From NCBI GenBank assembly GCA_905178155.1, contig CAJINV010000022.1, positions 317,207-381,206 of the forward strand: a stretch of 64,000 nucleotides of DNA, in the 5' to 3' direction. Within the stretch, counting starts at the first letter, position 1, and every line of letters begins with the position of its first letter. The translations under genes were made by a program, and so were the position numbers. The DNA comes from Amoebophrya sp. A120 (lineage: Eukaryota; Sar; Dinophyceae; Syndiniales; Amoebophryaceae). Shown here piece after piece: positions 44,401-55,300 of this stretch. The notes under the pieces are model-generated. The model did no database searches, was not told the DNA's origin, and saw only the letters and a list, made by a program, of their open reading frames with translations.

Positions 44401-44705
44401 ACGACAAAGAGAAAGACAGTGACATCAAAGCGAAAGACAATGACATCAAAGCGAAAGAGAAGGACAAAGCGAAGGACAGGAAATCTTCAAAGCCAAAAAA
44501 GCCGACGTCCTCCAGCACCCTCGAGGTCTTCGACGACGGGTCCTCCTCGCACTTCTACCCTCCGGAACCAGATGGACTGGCGGATGAGGAAGTGGAGACG
44601 CATGACAACGGGGAAACCTCCGCTCGTCAGCCACCAGAGGCCGTGAGACTAAAGGGAAAAGATCGAGAGGAAGATGGAAACTTGGAATTTCTCGATAAGA
44701 GGTGA
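41472..44705 (+). CDS. Secreted Cys-rich protein with Lys/Asp repeat tail (722 aa), paralogue 2
   Basis: Exons 41472-41846, 42034-42118, 42299-42448, 42632-42869, 43182-43248, 43452-44705: 2169 nt = 723 codons. The start at 41472 places a signal segment (CCRQLFLLSFLTTRFCHA) near the N-terminus; an ATG at 41433 is an alternative. It shares ERYPHVAP, GDPAPFRCPG, HAKCRL, WQDPHNGGKY, KQYTDK, CSESQVFSMLDGSTNYCN and RCTQHDNAMC with paralogue 1. The tail has many KDKDK-type units (about 43900-44480), a duplicated NTAAKDDVG unit and the shared end STLEVFDDGSSSHFYP to LEFLDKR. Five introners, no GT-AG intron. Confidence 0.8.
41847..42028 (+). mobile_element. Introner, diverged family B
   Basis: 182 bp; starts TATTTGTTGGAAAAGCATCG, ends GGATGCTTTTCCAATGCATA. 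Flanks CGAAG and CCAGG match poorly. Removal with a 5-mer (187 nt) restores FKAK to LLHAKCRL, matching paralogue 1, which is uninterrupted here. Confidence 0.82.
42119..42293 (+). mobile_element. Introner, family B
   Basis: 175 bp; starts TATGCATTGCAAAAG, ends TTTCCATTTGCAATGCATA. Exact repeat GGAAG at 42114-42118 and 42294-42298. Removal of 180 nt is frame-neutral. Absent from paralogue 1. Confidence 0.9.
42449..42626 (+). mobile_element. Introner, diverged family B
   Basis: 178 bp; starts TATGAATTGCAAAGCTACG, ends GATTTTGCTTTTCCGATGCATA. Flanks GGAAG and GACAC match only in part. Removal of 183 nt joins KYAVADEE to PIVNVFDLG, aligned with KYEFADDEAK of paralogue 1, which lacks the insertion. 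Confidence 0.82.
42870..43176 (+). mobile_element. Introner, family H
   Basis: 307 bp; left arm TATGGAACTGTCAGGATCG, right arm CGATCCTGACAGTTCCATA, a perfect 19-bp inverted repeat. Exact repeat TGCTC at 42865-42869 and 43177-43181. Removal joins KVFGCS to ESQVFSML; paralogue 1 reads GCSESQVFSIL without interruption. Confidence 0.94.
43249..43451 (+). mobile_element. Introner, diverged family B, at the site shared with paralogue 1
   Basis: About 203 bp; starts TATTCGATGGTGCAAAAGTT, ends AACTTTTGCAAACCGCCTGT. Flanking repeat is no longer recognisable. Removal joins NLRNLVC to NSGAADGCPFV and gives the required shift from frame 1 to frame 0. Confidence 0.75.
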
Positions 44706-45448
44706 TCATGGGTTCCTTTCACCGTCCTGTCTAGTGAGGCTGACTACTTAAGTTGAGGCTGACCTCCACAACCTAGTTCCATTTCTCGAGCAGCGCACTC
44801 GGTAGGTTCAAAATCCTCACAAGATGCGTACCTTGGATGAAGAGGTACGGTTAGTTTTCTTGAAATCAACGACAACGTCTGAAGAAGTTTAAAATTGAAT
44901 GCGCATAATTGATGCAAAACTCCCTACGAGGAGGGTAAGATTGGGAAACACCTCGCGTTTACTTCTGTTGCAGGTACCTGTAACGAGTTATCATGTGGAT
45001 CAGACAGATTCATCCCGTCAGATACGACGAACATGCACCTAGCTGGTCCTCCAGAGCCACTCCCAGGTATAGATTTAGTCAGATGATGACGCCACCAGAG
45101 ACGGATCTTCTACTAAACTTCTCTTTTGATTTGTTGTGATGGAAGATCAAGATCCTAAGCTCCTTTCGTGAGTCAGCAACGCCTCGCTCCTGGTCTTGGC
45201 GAGGGTGAAAGTACGATCTTCTGCCTTTGTTTCCTTCCCTTTCGCTTTCACGTAGTAGAGGCACAGTACAAGACCTTCTAGACCAATGAGGCGGACGAAC
45301 AGGCGGACTCGCTCTAGTAGCGCGCTGATCCACCGGCACCCTTGGAAAGAAAGAGGAATAGCAGTTTTACCAGAGAAGAGACCTGACTTTATTAGCTCGC
45401 GAACAACTAAAGCACATCGTGTAAACGAAAGAAAGTCGTCTTTTTTAT
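44666..45448 (+). repeat. Tandem duplication, copy 1 (gene 3' end plus flank)
   Basis: Begins within the last codons of paralogue 2 (GAGGAAGATGGAAACTTGG) and continues through about 740 bp of flank. It is repeated at 45449-46115 with substitutions and gaps. Confidence 0.75.
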
Positions 45449-46115
45449 AGAGGAAGATGGAAACTTGGAATTTCTCGATAAGAGGTGATCATGCTGGGGT
45501 GTTTTCATCGTCCTGTTTGGGGCCGTTGACTAAGTTATCTTGGACCACTACTATGTATACTGACTTTATTCCACTTTCATTTCTCGAGCAACGCACTTGG
45601 TATGTTCAAAATCCTGCGCATAATTATTGAACACCGCGTCTACTTCTGTTGCGGGTGCCTGTACCGAGTTACCATGTGGATCAGGCAGATTCATCCTATC
45701 AGACACGATGCACCTGCAACTAGGTCGCGGTCGTCCAGAGCCACTACCAGGTCTACATTTAGTCAGATGATGAGGTCGCCACCAGATCTAATTCTCTTTT
45801 GTGCTGATGGAAGATCAAGATCCTAAGCTCCTTACGTGAGTCAGAAACGCCTCGCTCCTGTTCTTGGCGAGGGTGCAAGTACGATCTTCTGGTTTTGTTT
45901 CCTTATCCTTCCCTTTAACGTAGACCTTCTAGACCAACAATGTGGAGGAGCAGGCGGACTAGCTCCAGTGGCGTGTTGATTGATCCATCGGCACCCTCAG
46001 ACAGAAAGGGAAATACCACGTATCGAAGAAGAGACCTGATTTGATTAGCTACTGAACAAGAACAAAAAGAATATGTTATAGGCACGAAACGAAAGAAAGA
46101 AGTTGTCTTTTTTAT
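45449..46115 (+). repeat. Tandem duplication, copy 2, with an orphan gene tail
   Basis: Repeats the last codons (EEDGNLEFLDKR and stop) and downstream flank of the Cys-rich paralogue 2. Shared blocks include GATCAAGATCCTAAGCTCC and CGAAAGAAAG before a T-rich end. No ORF leads into it, so the tail here is a non-coding relic. The remaining gap to 46237 is the leader of the next gene. Confidence 0.7.
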
Positions 46116-46237
46116 CCTCGCGTATAACTCATCATTCATGTTGGAGATACGAAAAATGTCAATCTGAACTTCCCTCTCCCTTCGTTCGTTTCTCATTGTC
46201 AAGATTTTTGAATAACAACATCAACTTGAAAAACAAA

Positions 46238-49192
46238 ATGTCCACCTTGTTAATTACAAATCTGCACGATGATACCCCGCTGACCCTTGGGTCGCGGGAA
46301 AAAACAAGCTCTTCCAAAAGTAAAGTTTCGGCGCTTCCGACGTTCCGAGAGTGTGAAGAAGATGAAGAAGAGGATTTTTTTGAACCGACGCCCGCCCCTC
46401 CGGATTTCGACGGCTTGAAAGCACGCTCTGCCGCCGTTGCCACAGCAGTAGCCGCGAAGGGTGCCAACCCGAGTGACAGATGGCATGTAATTTTCGTTAT
46501 CGACACCTCCGGAAGCATGGGCAAAGCAGATATTAAACACGATTCGGATGGCGCGTCTGCGACAAAGAACACAAAAACCAAAACCCGGCTAAGAGCGGTT
46601 CTGGAAGTGCTGGAGGACTTTGCGGAACACCAGCGCGACACGGACAGAGCCGCGTCTGGCGACCTTTACTCCGCCGTTGGCTTCAGTGATGAGAGTACGG
46701 TTTGGTTTCAGAGCGTCAAGTCCGGCGACGAGTTGTGTGATAGTTTGCGGATCGCCCAAAGCAGTGGCCGTGCCCGCGCCCGGAACGGAACCTCTTACAC
46801 AAGTGGGCTCTATGGAGCAATGCAGTTACACAAAAGCAGACCGGATCTGAAAAACCGGAAAGTGCGGATTATTTTTTTGTCAGATGGGCGTCCGCAGACC
46901 TGGGATCGGTATGATGCGCAGTGGTACCAGGAAACCTGTGTCCCTTCGTTTCCCAAAGGAGTCCAGCTGCACTGCGTTGGCATCGGGAAAAACACCCACG
47001 CCTTTGCGTGTCTTCAGCACATGGCCGTTCTAGGTGGCGGCCGATTCTATTTCTCTCAGCTGGCGGCAGCCGATCTTCGCCGGACCTTCACCACCATTTC
47101 CCGCACCCTCACCTCGACGCGCGAGTCCGGAGGCTCGAGCTCAACCAAAGATTCTTCGGCCAAGCCACGGGCGTTTACTTTTCTACCGCCGCCTAAGGAA
47201 GTCCTACTGTACAATACGAAAATGACGGAACCGAATATGGGCTACCCAGCTGGAAATGTTGATGTTTTTCATTGTTCCCGCGACCAGTACGCTTTTGACC
47301 TCGAGTTTGGTATGGTCCATACGGACCACACCCCGCTAACGTGGCTGCAGCGAGCAACGCTGCCTTTCACAAAAGGGAATATGCGATTTGTTTTTGCCAT
47401 GAAGGGAGATGATGATTTCCATGCGAACGAAGGCAATCGGAAGAATTTTGGCAAGTTGCTTGTTGGAAAGGAAACCTTTGCAGCGACTTCAACCTACGAG
47501 ACGCAGATGACCTTCGTGCGCAACACCTGCGTCGCTCAGTATTTCGCCAGAGGATTTTGCGATCGTATCGGCGTGCCTGAGTACCTGAGGTTTCTCCCAG
47601 TTTTTCTCTACTCTCGACCACCGCCTGTTTCCTCGAAGAAGAACAAAAAGAAGCAGAAAAATAAGGACCCGACGGATGAGAAGCAAGTGCAGTTCTTCTG
47701 CGGGGAGGAGTATTTGCCCGGCATCTTTGAAAAGGTGACTAACAATGCTGATTACGTCAAGGAGTGTGCAGCTGGCGACGCAAACCGCATTCATACCGAG
47801 GCGCTGGAATGCTTCTCGCATTTCACTTACGAGGAGTCCGGTGGGTCTCTCATGGTCACGGATCTGCAGGGCGTTGCGTCGCAAGGAAGAGACTTGTGCT
47901 GGACGTTAACCGACCCGCAAGTCTTATCTCAAGAGCCCGGGCGAGAGCTGTACGGACGCGCCGATCGGGGGCCGCAAGGCATGACGGAGTTCTTCTCGCG
48001 GCACAAGTGTAACGAGATGTGCCGGCGCCTCGACCTGCCGTCCCGCGAAGAGGAATTTCGCACCCTGGCTGCTTCGGGTCTGGCTGTAGTTACAAAAGCA
48101 AAAAATAGGCGCGAGGAGATGGAGCGCAAAATGAACGAAACTGAGGAGTCAGGCAAGCGGGCCACGTTAGCTGCATCTTCAGTATCTTCGTCTGTCAATG
48201 AGCCTTCTCGTCCGAAGAAGAAAACACGAAGCACTTTACCAGGCGAGCGCGAGAATATCCTGAGTTTGATTTTCGGCAAGAAACTCCATCTCTTTGGGGA
48301 ATGTGACTGCAGCTTCACTTTGGCGGCCGCAAAGCTGTGCGCGTCGCATGCGAGGAATAGAGGCAATTTTGGCAATGCGAATGCTCTTGGTGAGATGAAC
48401 GACGATGGAACTACACAGCCCATGCTCACAAACGGTTGGGTCGCATCGGATCTGGCTTTTCCAGTCGGCACGGCGTCGTTCGAAGAAAATTCGAAAATTC
48501 TGAAAAATCACTACGGCGTCACAGTCGTGTCCCACAAAAGCGTCGACGCGTCCAAGCCCATCCTCTCAGCCAAGCACCTCCAGTACTCGGTCAAAGTTGC
48601 CGACATTGCCCTCTGGGCAATGCCTTTTTTGGACCGATTTTCCCCCGCGCTCGATTCTCGTGGCGACCAGCAAAAGATGAAGAAGGAGATGCAGGACAGG
48701 ATTTTTGGCTTCGTCCGCGCGCAGGGAGACTTTTTCGACCAGGTTGCAGTGGTGCTGCTTTCGAAGCAGCACTTGGACTGGGAATTGAGGAAAGCGCTAG
48801 AGACTGTCGGGCTGAAACAAAAATTATACCCAATTGTGAAGGTGGTGAGCTTACAGCCCTTGTTGGACCATGGCTACCAGCCGCATTTTGGGGACAAAAG
48901 AGACACTGGTGGAAAAAAAGCGAAGTATCACAAGCTGTGTGAGTGCGTCGTCGTATCGTGGAGTGCGTCGAACCCCAAGAATTGCTGTGAGCAAGAACAC
49001 GATGGAGAAGCGGATCACCGTGGTGGCGCAGTCGGTGGAAAGAAGGACCGGTCGATACGAGACGAACAAGATTGTTCACCCGCAGAGGTGAGAACAACGA
49101 GCTTACCTTGCAAGAAAACTACGTCTGGCATTTCCGATACGAAGCTGGTCCGACGGCGAAAATCTGTTTCGACGGGAGTGGGAAAGAAGTGA
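46238..49192 (+). CDS. vWA domain - alpha-kinase - BMT5-like methyltransferase fusion (984 aa)
   Basis: Start at 46238 (CAAAATGTCC). A vWA domain at about residues 80-300 has the MIDAS set: DTSGSMG, the threonine in NGTSYTSG, and LSDGRPQ. An alpha-kinase (MHCK/EF2K type) domain at about residues 330-650 shows LMVTDLQGV, LTDPQVLS, YGRADRGPQGM and the zinc-binding-like FFSRHKCNEMCRRLDL. At about residues 680-920 KLHLFGECDCSFTLAAAK, WVASDLAF and NHYGVTVVSHKSVDA fit the Rossmann-type DUF2431 (25S rRNA uridine methyltransferase BMT5-like) fold. vWA plus alpha-kinase is known (Dictyostelium VwkA); the third domain is unusual. The final 60 or so codons may be mis-framed, since another frame (NNELTLQENYVWHFRYEAGP) looks more protein-like there. 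Confidence 0.85.
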   Translation: MSTLLITNLHDDTPLTLGSREKTSSSKSKVSALPTFRECEEDEEEDFFEPTPAPPDFDGLKARSAAVATAVAAKGANPSDRWHVIFVIDTSGSMGKADIKHDSDGASATKNTKTKTRLRAVLEVLEDFAEHQRDTDRAASGDLYSAVGFSDESTVWFQSVKSGDELCDSLRIAQSSGRARARNGTSYTSGLYGAMQLHKSRPDLKNRKVRIIFLSDGRPQTWDRYDAQWYQETCVPSFPKGVQLHCVGIGKNTHAFACLQHMAVLGGGRFYFSQLAAADLRRTFTTISRTLTSTRESGGSSSTKDSSAKPRAFTFLPPPKEVLLYNTKMTEPNMGYPAGNVDVFHCSRDQYAFDLEFGMVHTDHTPLTWLQRATLPFTKGNMRFVFAMKGDDDFHANEGNRKNFGKLLVGKETFAATSTYETQMTFVRNTCVAQYFARGFCDRIGVPEYLRFLPVFLYSRPPPVSSKKNKKKQKNKDPTDEKQVQFFCGEEYLPGIFEKVTNNADYVKECAAGDANRIHTEALECFSHFTYEESGGSLMVTDLQGVASQGRDLCWTLTDPQVLSQEPGRELYGRADRGPQGMTEFFSRHKCNEMCRRLDLPSREEEFRTLAASGLAVVTKAKNRREEMERKMNETEESGKRATLAASSVSSSVNEPSRPKKKTRSTLPGERENILSLIFGKKLHLFGECDCSFTLAAAKLCASHARNRGNFGNANALGEMNDDGTTQPMLTNGWVASDLAFPVGTASFEENSKILKNHYGVTVVSHKSVDASKPILSAKHLQYSVKVADIALWAMPFLDRFSPALDSRGDQQKMKKEMQDRIFGFVRAQGDFFDQVAVVLLSKQHLDWELRKALETVGLKQKLYPIVKVVSLQPLLDHGYQPHFGDKRDTGGKKAKYHKLCECVVVSWSASNPKNCCEQEHDGEADHRGGAVGGKKDRSIRDEQDCSPAEVRTTSLPCKKTTSGISDTKLVRRRKSVSTGVGKK

Positions 49193-50063
49193 CAAAGGTT
49201 AGTACAACACAAAAACGGTTCCACCTGTCATGTGTAAAGCGAAAATAGACAAAGCAAACTCTCGCCTTCTACAGTATCCGAGAAAACGAAATTGACTAGT
49301 ACCGCCTTGGCGTCTCAAATGAAAATATTTTTACAATATCACTATCATGTCGATACGCATCATGTCTGTGACTGTGACTTTCCGCAGCACTTTATCACGT
49401 TGGTTTATGATTTTTAACTGTACTACTACACAAGCGCATTTCGTTTCCAAATAGGACGGCCAAGAGCTGTAGATGTCCCTCATTCACTTTGGAAGACGTT
49501 TCACGACCTACTCGTCACGCCACCTCATTCAGAACACGCCCTGAACATAAAACCAAAGTTGCTTTTCAACTCTGGCGGTCGATCTTTTGATTCAAGAGGC
49601 TGCCCGACGTGTATCATTTTTTCTTGTACAGAAATACCAACAGGGGGTGTAATGCTCTCCGTACTTCTACTACTTGACGAGGCATGCGCTACACCTTGCA
49701 CTCGCTTGGCAAGTCGTCTTGAGTCGTTTTCCTTACCAGCAGCGGCATTCTTGCGGTGACATTCTTCAGGCCTCGTGTATCGTTTCTTATCGTGATTAGT
49801 TCCATTTTCCTCTTGGTGGAGAGACAGTTGATTCGAGGAAGCAGTCGCGTCTTTTGTCGCTTTTGTGATGAGCTTCTTGTTCGTAGCTTGTTCGTGGCCC
49901 TCAGAAATATCTTCGTTCGGATTTTCTGCTTCTTTTTTCGCCCTGAGTAGCAGTTACTCGTCCTAGTAATCGGGTGCTATTGGAACAAGAAGTCACTGAT
50001 TTTTGCAACTGATAGTAGATTGCTCAACTATACCCGCTTCGCGGTCCGTCGCTTCACACCAAG
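49193..50063. other. Intergenic region
   Basis: AT-rich, with two short hydrophobic ORFs (49559-49759 and 49756-49950) that lack support. No introner arms. Confidence 0.5.
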
Positions 50064-51743
50064 ATGCCAGAGCAGCCGAGAATTTCCACCTCTCAAGGTG
50101 GAGCAACGAACCTTGGCGAAAATAATAGCGACCTGCACGAAAAAAACCAGAAGGCGGCTGTAGATGGACCAGCTCCTCCTCTCACCTCCACTCTTGACCA
50201 CCTTCTCGCAAAACTGGATTATTCCATCCACAACATGCACAGTCTCCACAAGACGATGATGGCCGAGGCATCGAGGGTTTTGGACACTCCGGACGGGGAG
50301 ATCATTGACGTGAGGATGGAAGGACAAGGAACTACAGGGACAGCAACGGGGACCACTGGTGGCGCATCTTCAAACGAGGACGGCGCAGATGCAAACAAGT
50401 TCGAAGATGTCACCGACGATCTCAATCTGGTGCAGGTCTCCATCGGAAAGGATTGTAATGGAAAGGGCGTTTTGACCCTCGGGAAGCCGAAGAGTCACCC
50501 TGTTGGCGGTGGTGGAAGATCAAGTCGTGCCTCTTCGTCTGCGTCGACAAGTGCAGAGGAACGCTCTGCTGAGTCTTCCGAGGTAGACGAAAGCAGCATC
50601 CCGTTTCTCTCTACGGGCGAGGAGCACGACCAGTTGGCGGCGATTTTGCCCTGGGCATCAGCATCACATCAAGTAGGCGACGAAGCCTCTGACGCTGTTG
50701 CTGTTGAAAATAAAGGCATCAATTCCAATTGCGATGATTCATCTTCTGATCCGGAACAATACGAGGAACTGCAGTATGTAGACGAGAAGGAGCGCTACGC
50801 CGATAGACATCACGACCAGAACCAGATATCTATCGCGAAGAAAGACCGCCTTCTTTTCGACGCCTGCGCGCGGAACATCCTGCTGGAATGCAGAAAAAGG
50901 CAGCTTGTCGTGCGACCATCTCACATATTAGCAGGATGCTTTTCTGGTGAAATGACTACGCAAGAAAATAACTTGAATTGCAGCAGAGCTTCGTCGTCCT
51001 ACTCCCCCTCCTCCTCTACCACTGTCAGTTGTAGCACTGCTGCGATAGCCACATCATCTGCCGGCTGCGGTGTTTTCACAGAACGGGAAATCAAGAAAGG
51101 CGAAGTGGTGTTTTCCTATCGCGGTAGAATTCTTTGTCGAAAGTTGCCGGAGATGAAAAACGCTGATGGAGGGCCGAAAGCAACAATTTTCGACACCATC
51201 CGACAAGCTCGGGAAAGCTGCATGACAAAGAACATCACAACAAGAGAGAACCACCTGCTCCAGCAACTCGTCTTCAACGAATCGGACCTCGGGCCGCGCA
51301 CGGATCGTGCTTTTCGGTACCGAATGCAGCTCGACCGCTATCACGACATGGACGGGGGGACGGGAGGACCAGCACCCTTCGCCGCCTGTCTGGCGGCGTA
51401 TTGCAACAGCAGTCGCGGAGTTTCAGTTTGTCATGCAGATACAGAAGAGAAACAAAACCAAATCGAAAACCTCATCCCGGTTTTGGACCACACGAAGGGA
51501 TTGAGCAGCAAAGCCGTGCAGTTTGTCGCGAGAAGGGACATTGCTGTTGGGGAGGAATTGTTGTGGGACTATGATTTTCACATGGAGAATAAAAATGCTG
51601 AAAAAACAGGAGACACGACATCAGAAGTAGTGCAGAATCAAGAAAATGAACCAAAAAACAAGATGAACAATCATGATCCGGTCTATGAGCGGATGCTGTT
51701 TCATATGAACCGAGGTGAATCGGACAACGCACACGCATTTTAA
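50064..51743 (+). CDS. SET-domain protein, putative lysine methyltransferase (559 aa)
   Basis: Start ACCAAGATGCC at 50064. The first half is low complexity and acidic. The SET domain covers about residues 330-510: SSAGCGVFTEREIKKGEVVF and SYRGRI, then YCNSSRGV in the cofactor/substrate region (NH replaced by NS), and AVQFVARRDIAVGEELLWDY as the closing motif with the catalytic-type Tyr. A Ser-rich insert precedes GCGVF. No pre-SET or post-SET cysteines seen. Such proteins methylate histone or non-histone lysines; the substrate here is unknown. Intronless. Confidence 0.85.
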   Translation: MPEQPRISTSQGGATNLGENNSDLHEKNQKAAVDGPAPPLTSTLDHLLAKLDYSIHNMHSLHKTMMAEASRVLDTPDGEIIDVRMEGQGTTGTATGTTGGASSNEDGADANKFEDVTDDLNLVQVSIGKDCNGKGVLTLGKPKSHPVGGGGRSSRASSSASTSAEERSAESSEVDESSIPFLSTGEEHDQLAAILPWASASHQVGDEASDAVAVENKGINSNCDDSSSDPEQYEELQYVDEKERYADRHHDQNQISIAKKDRLLFDACARNILLECRKRQLVVRPSHILAGCFSGEMTTQENNLNCSRASSSYSPSSSTTVSCSTAAIATSSAGCGVFTEREIKKGEVVFSYRGRILCRKLPEMKNADGGPKATIFDTIRQARESCMTKNITTRENHLLQQLVFNESDLGPRTDRAFRYRMQLDRYHDMDGGTGGPAPFAACLAAYCNSSRGVSVCHADTEEKQNQIENLIPVLDHTKGLSSKAVQFVARRDIAVGEELLWDYDFHMENKNAEKTGDTTSEVVQNQENEPKNKMNNHDPVYERMLFHMNRGESDNAHAF

Positions 51744-52356
51744 ACATCGAGTGGCCCGGCTGGCTTTATTAGCTTTTTAACGTTACTACACTCACACGCG
51801 CTTCCTGGTGTTCTTTCCTGGTGTACTGGCGTTTCCGCAAGAGATCATTTTTTGCAACCTTATTCCCTCAGAGCAGATTCAGAGAAGAAGACCAAGACTC
51901 CTCGATCAGGTGGTCCAAGAGCGCGGAAAAAGACACCGCTTGAAGACGGTTCAAGAAGATCGACTCACGTTTTTCTTTTTGCTTTCGGAGATCATATGTC
52001 GAAAAGGCTGTCTTGTCGAGATCAGCTTAGCATTGTGGATCTGGCTGGAACAGCCGTTTTGGTTTTTGTGGATCGTTTTGATGGCCGTGTTAAGTTTACT
52101 TTTTTGTTTCTGTTCTTTTCGTCCTCCATCTTTCACGATCACGAACTAACGCAATTACTGAAAAAAATACCAAATACAAATCCAACCTAACCACCTCCAA
52201 TTAGTCATATTCTACTTCTTGTTTGCAATTTTCGCAATCGCGAGGACAACTGCAGGCCTCTGCCACTTTCTCATCCGAAAAATACATCTTGTCACAGACA
52301 CATCAGTAACTGCTTGTACTCGCTACAGGGCAACGCCAAACCGAAAATAAAGCTCA
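51744..52356. other. Intergenic region
   Basis: No supported ORF or introner; it contains the leader of the START-like gene. Confidence 0.5.
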
Positions 52357-55300
52357 ATGTTGCTTTCGCACAACACGGCCGAAAACCTTCCCAGCCCCCA
52401 GAAGAAAAGCGCCGCAGCCACGAAAAACATGGTCGCCATGAATCTCTCCCAGGCGGAAAAAACCGCTCTCGACGAGGTGAAGCATACCTACAAATATCAC
52501 AGGAAAAAGTGTTAACATTTACTAGGGAATTTGTGATGCGGCAATGCATCACAAAACGTGCCCAAATTTGTCATGCATAGCAGGCATACTAGGCTAATTT
52601 TGTGATGCATAGCTGCAATCTGTGAAATAAACCGTAAACGTTAACAGTTTTTCTTGTGATAACAAACAGGACCAGTTGATGGTCGCGGGAGAACTTTTGA
52701 AGGAAACGTTTGGAAAAAATGAGAAGAAACTCCTCGAAGTGACGGAAAAAGACGAGGAGATCCACGACGTCTCGCAGCGGTTCCAGATGATGCAAGACGT
52801 CCAAAAGACTTTGCAAAAGATCGACGAAGCGCGGGCTAATGACGGAAAGGCCGCTTCGGACGCGGAAAGTGGCAGTCTCATGGATGAGGAAGAACTGAAA
52901 AAGCAGCAGGAGAAGGCAAACAAAACTTCCTCGAAAGATGCCGACGACGAGTATGGCGTTCTCAAATGTTACATTCTCAACTGTTACAGGAATTTGTAAT
53001 GCAAGAACGGCAAAAATGAATGGGGGAAGCTTGTGCCTTTTGCATTACAGATTTGGCGCAGATGTTGATGTACATGCTGTTTAGCCCCTTCGAAGATTTG
53101 TCATGCGAAGGAGCTTAATGGTGGTGATCTTGGTGGCAAGTTTGCATGACAAATCATGTAACAGTTGAGAATGTAACGTTTGAGAGTCCCATAACGAGAA
53201 AAATCAAGAAGTGGATCCGAAAGCCCCTCTGTGTATCAAGATCACGAATCCGGCCATTTTTGGAGGGGATAAAAATGCTACTTCCAACACGACCAATTCA
53301 TCCAACATCGGCAACTGGCAGCTGCTCCGCGAGTACGACGGGATTAAGACCACTATGCGGACCGATGAGTTGTACGAGGACAATAACAACAAAACCACCC
53401 GGATCTACAGCTTCACCGTCGAAGGGTCGGCCAACATCGAGTTCTTCCCGTTGTTATCCATCCTAAACGAAGCGGATCTGTATGTGAAGTGGATTCCGTC
53501 GGTGTTGGGTTTAGGGTTAGTCCGTGCCGACATCATCGAACGGAAGAACCGGTGCGATTTTACGTCGCGGATTTTGATCAAGCTCCCCTTCCCGTTTTCC
53601 AACCGCCGCATCACGTTTAACATCCGGGGCTACGACTGCATGACGGAAAAGGATTTGGTGAAACAGGTTTTGGTGCAATTAAGCTCCGCGGAAACCGTCT
53701 CTGTGGACCAAGACGGTGACGAAAACGATATCGCGAAGGAATACGAGGGATCCAAGCCCGCTGTCCTCGACAAATCCGCGATCGTTCTCACGCCGGAGGG
53801 CAAACACTCCACCTACGCACAGATCCTGGTGATATGGCTCTCTCAAACGTTGCATTCTCAACTGTTACATGCATAATTTTCCATGCAAGAATAGCAAAAG
53901 CACAAGGGGAGACCTTGCGCGGCGGCGCCGGGAACTTGTCACGTGAACAAGATTGATCGTGTGAAGTGTAATACTAGTGATTCTGCATTACAAACTCATG
54001 CAACAGGAGTTGAGCATGTAACGTTCTTTGAGAAGGCCATAGCTGAACGTCGTCCCGTTGATCGCCTTCGCGCCCCAGTGGCTGGTGAATTTGGCGTTTA
54101 AGAATCTCGCGTTTTTGATTCTGTTGAAAATCCGCTCGGCGAAGGAAGTGACCGCGTCTCCGGTCTACAAAGACCGCCACATGGACCCGAACAACGAGTT
54201 TTACGATTTCATCAAGATATCAACTGCAGATATGCCTGGGTCTGGATGAGTGCAGATGTTTGTCATGCATCTTCTCAATCACACAAAACAAATGGTCTGT
54301 CATCCACGTAAAAGCATTGATACAGGTTTCATGCTGGCCTCCTGATGCCTGTCCCGCATGACAAATTCCCTACTTGCGTAGCAAGAACTGGGAAGCTTTT
54401 GGCATGTCTATTCAAATATCCGCATGACAAGTTCCAATTGTTCTTCCAGGCCCAGACATATTTGCAATGCATACAAGACCCGTATGCGCGAGTCCATCCC
54501 CTACCAGGAGATCCCTGAGGACGTGGTGTTGCCCGAGGAAAACATCTACGGTTTTTGCCTTGGAAAAGCGGTTGGTGACAAAAAGAAATCCACTGCTGCC
54601 GCCGAGAACGGCTTGGAGTTATTAGAATCGGTCCGGAAACTGGTGGACTCCGTTCGGGTGAAGGTGTCCGACGCGTCGACCACGAATGGGGATAAGGACA
54701 AGGAAAAGGAGCAGAAAAAGAAAGAGGAGAAGAAGAACATATGCACTGCAAAAGTATCGTGTACTAGTATACATCGCATGACAAATTTCCTCAGCACGAC
54801 GAGAAATGAAATTTGTAATGCGGATTGAACTTGAAAAAAAAAAAATTGCAATGCGTAAATACGATTAGTACGAGTGCGATGCTTTTGCAATGCATAGAAC
54901 AGTTTGAAGGACACGTTTGTCACGATCAACGAGACCATTTACGACTCCAAGTGGGCGAAGCAGTACCACGCGAACGAGCGTCTATTGTGAGGAAAAATCC
55001 CCCCTCCCTGTATTGAAACGGAAATTTGTCTTGCTGGATTTGTGTACACAAAACAGCTCTGTCTTGCAGAGAGACACTGCAGGCAACGCCTAAGCCTGTG
55101 TAGGTGGGTTTTGATGTAGGTGCTTAGCATAGCAGAGGCCTGCCATGTAGCCGCAGCAGCAGCACAAATCGCCCGCATAGGCCGGCGGATTCTTTGGATT
55201 TGCCCTCTTGCAAGAGAGACAGGATTTGTGGTCACATATCAGCATCGCAAACTTTTAGGAACGTACCTGCTCAATATGGGGAGGGGGGATTTTTCCTCAC

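Noticed and set aside
43688-44518. 276-codon minus-strand ORF rich in SLSFALS
   Set aside because: It is the complement of the KDKDK repeat tail of the + strand gene; a composition artefact.
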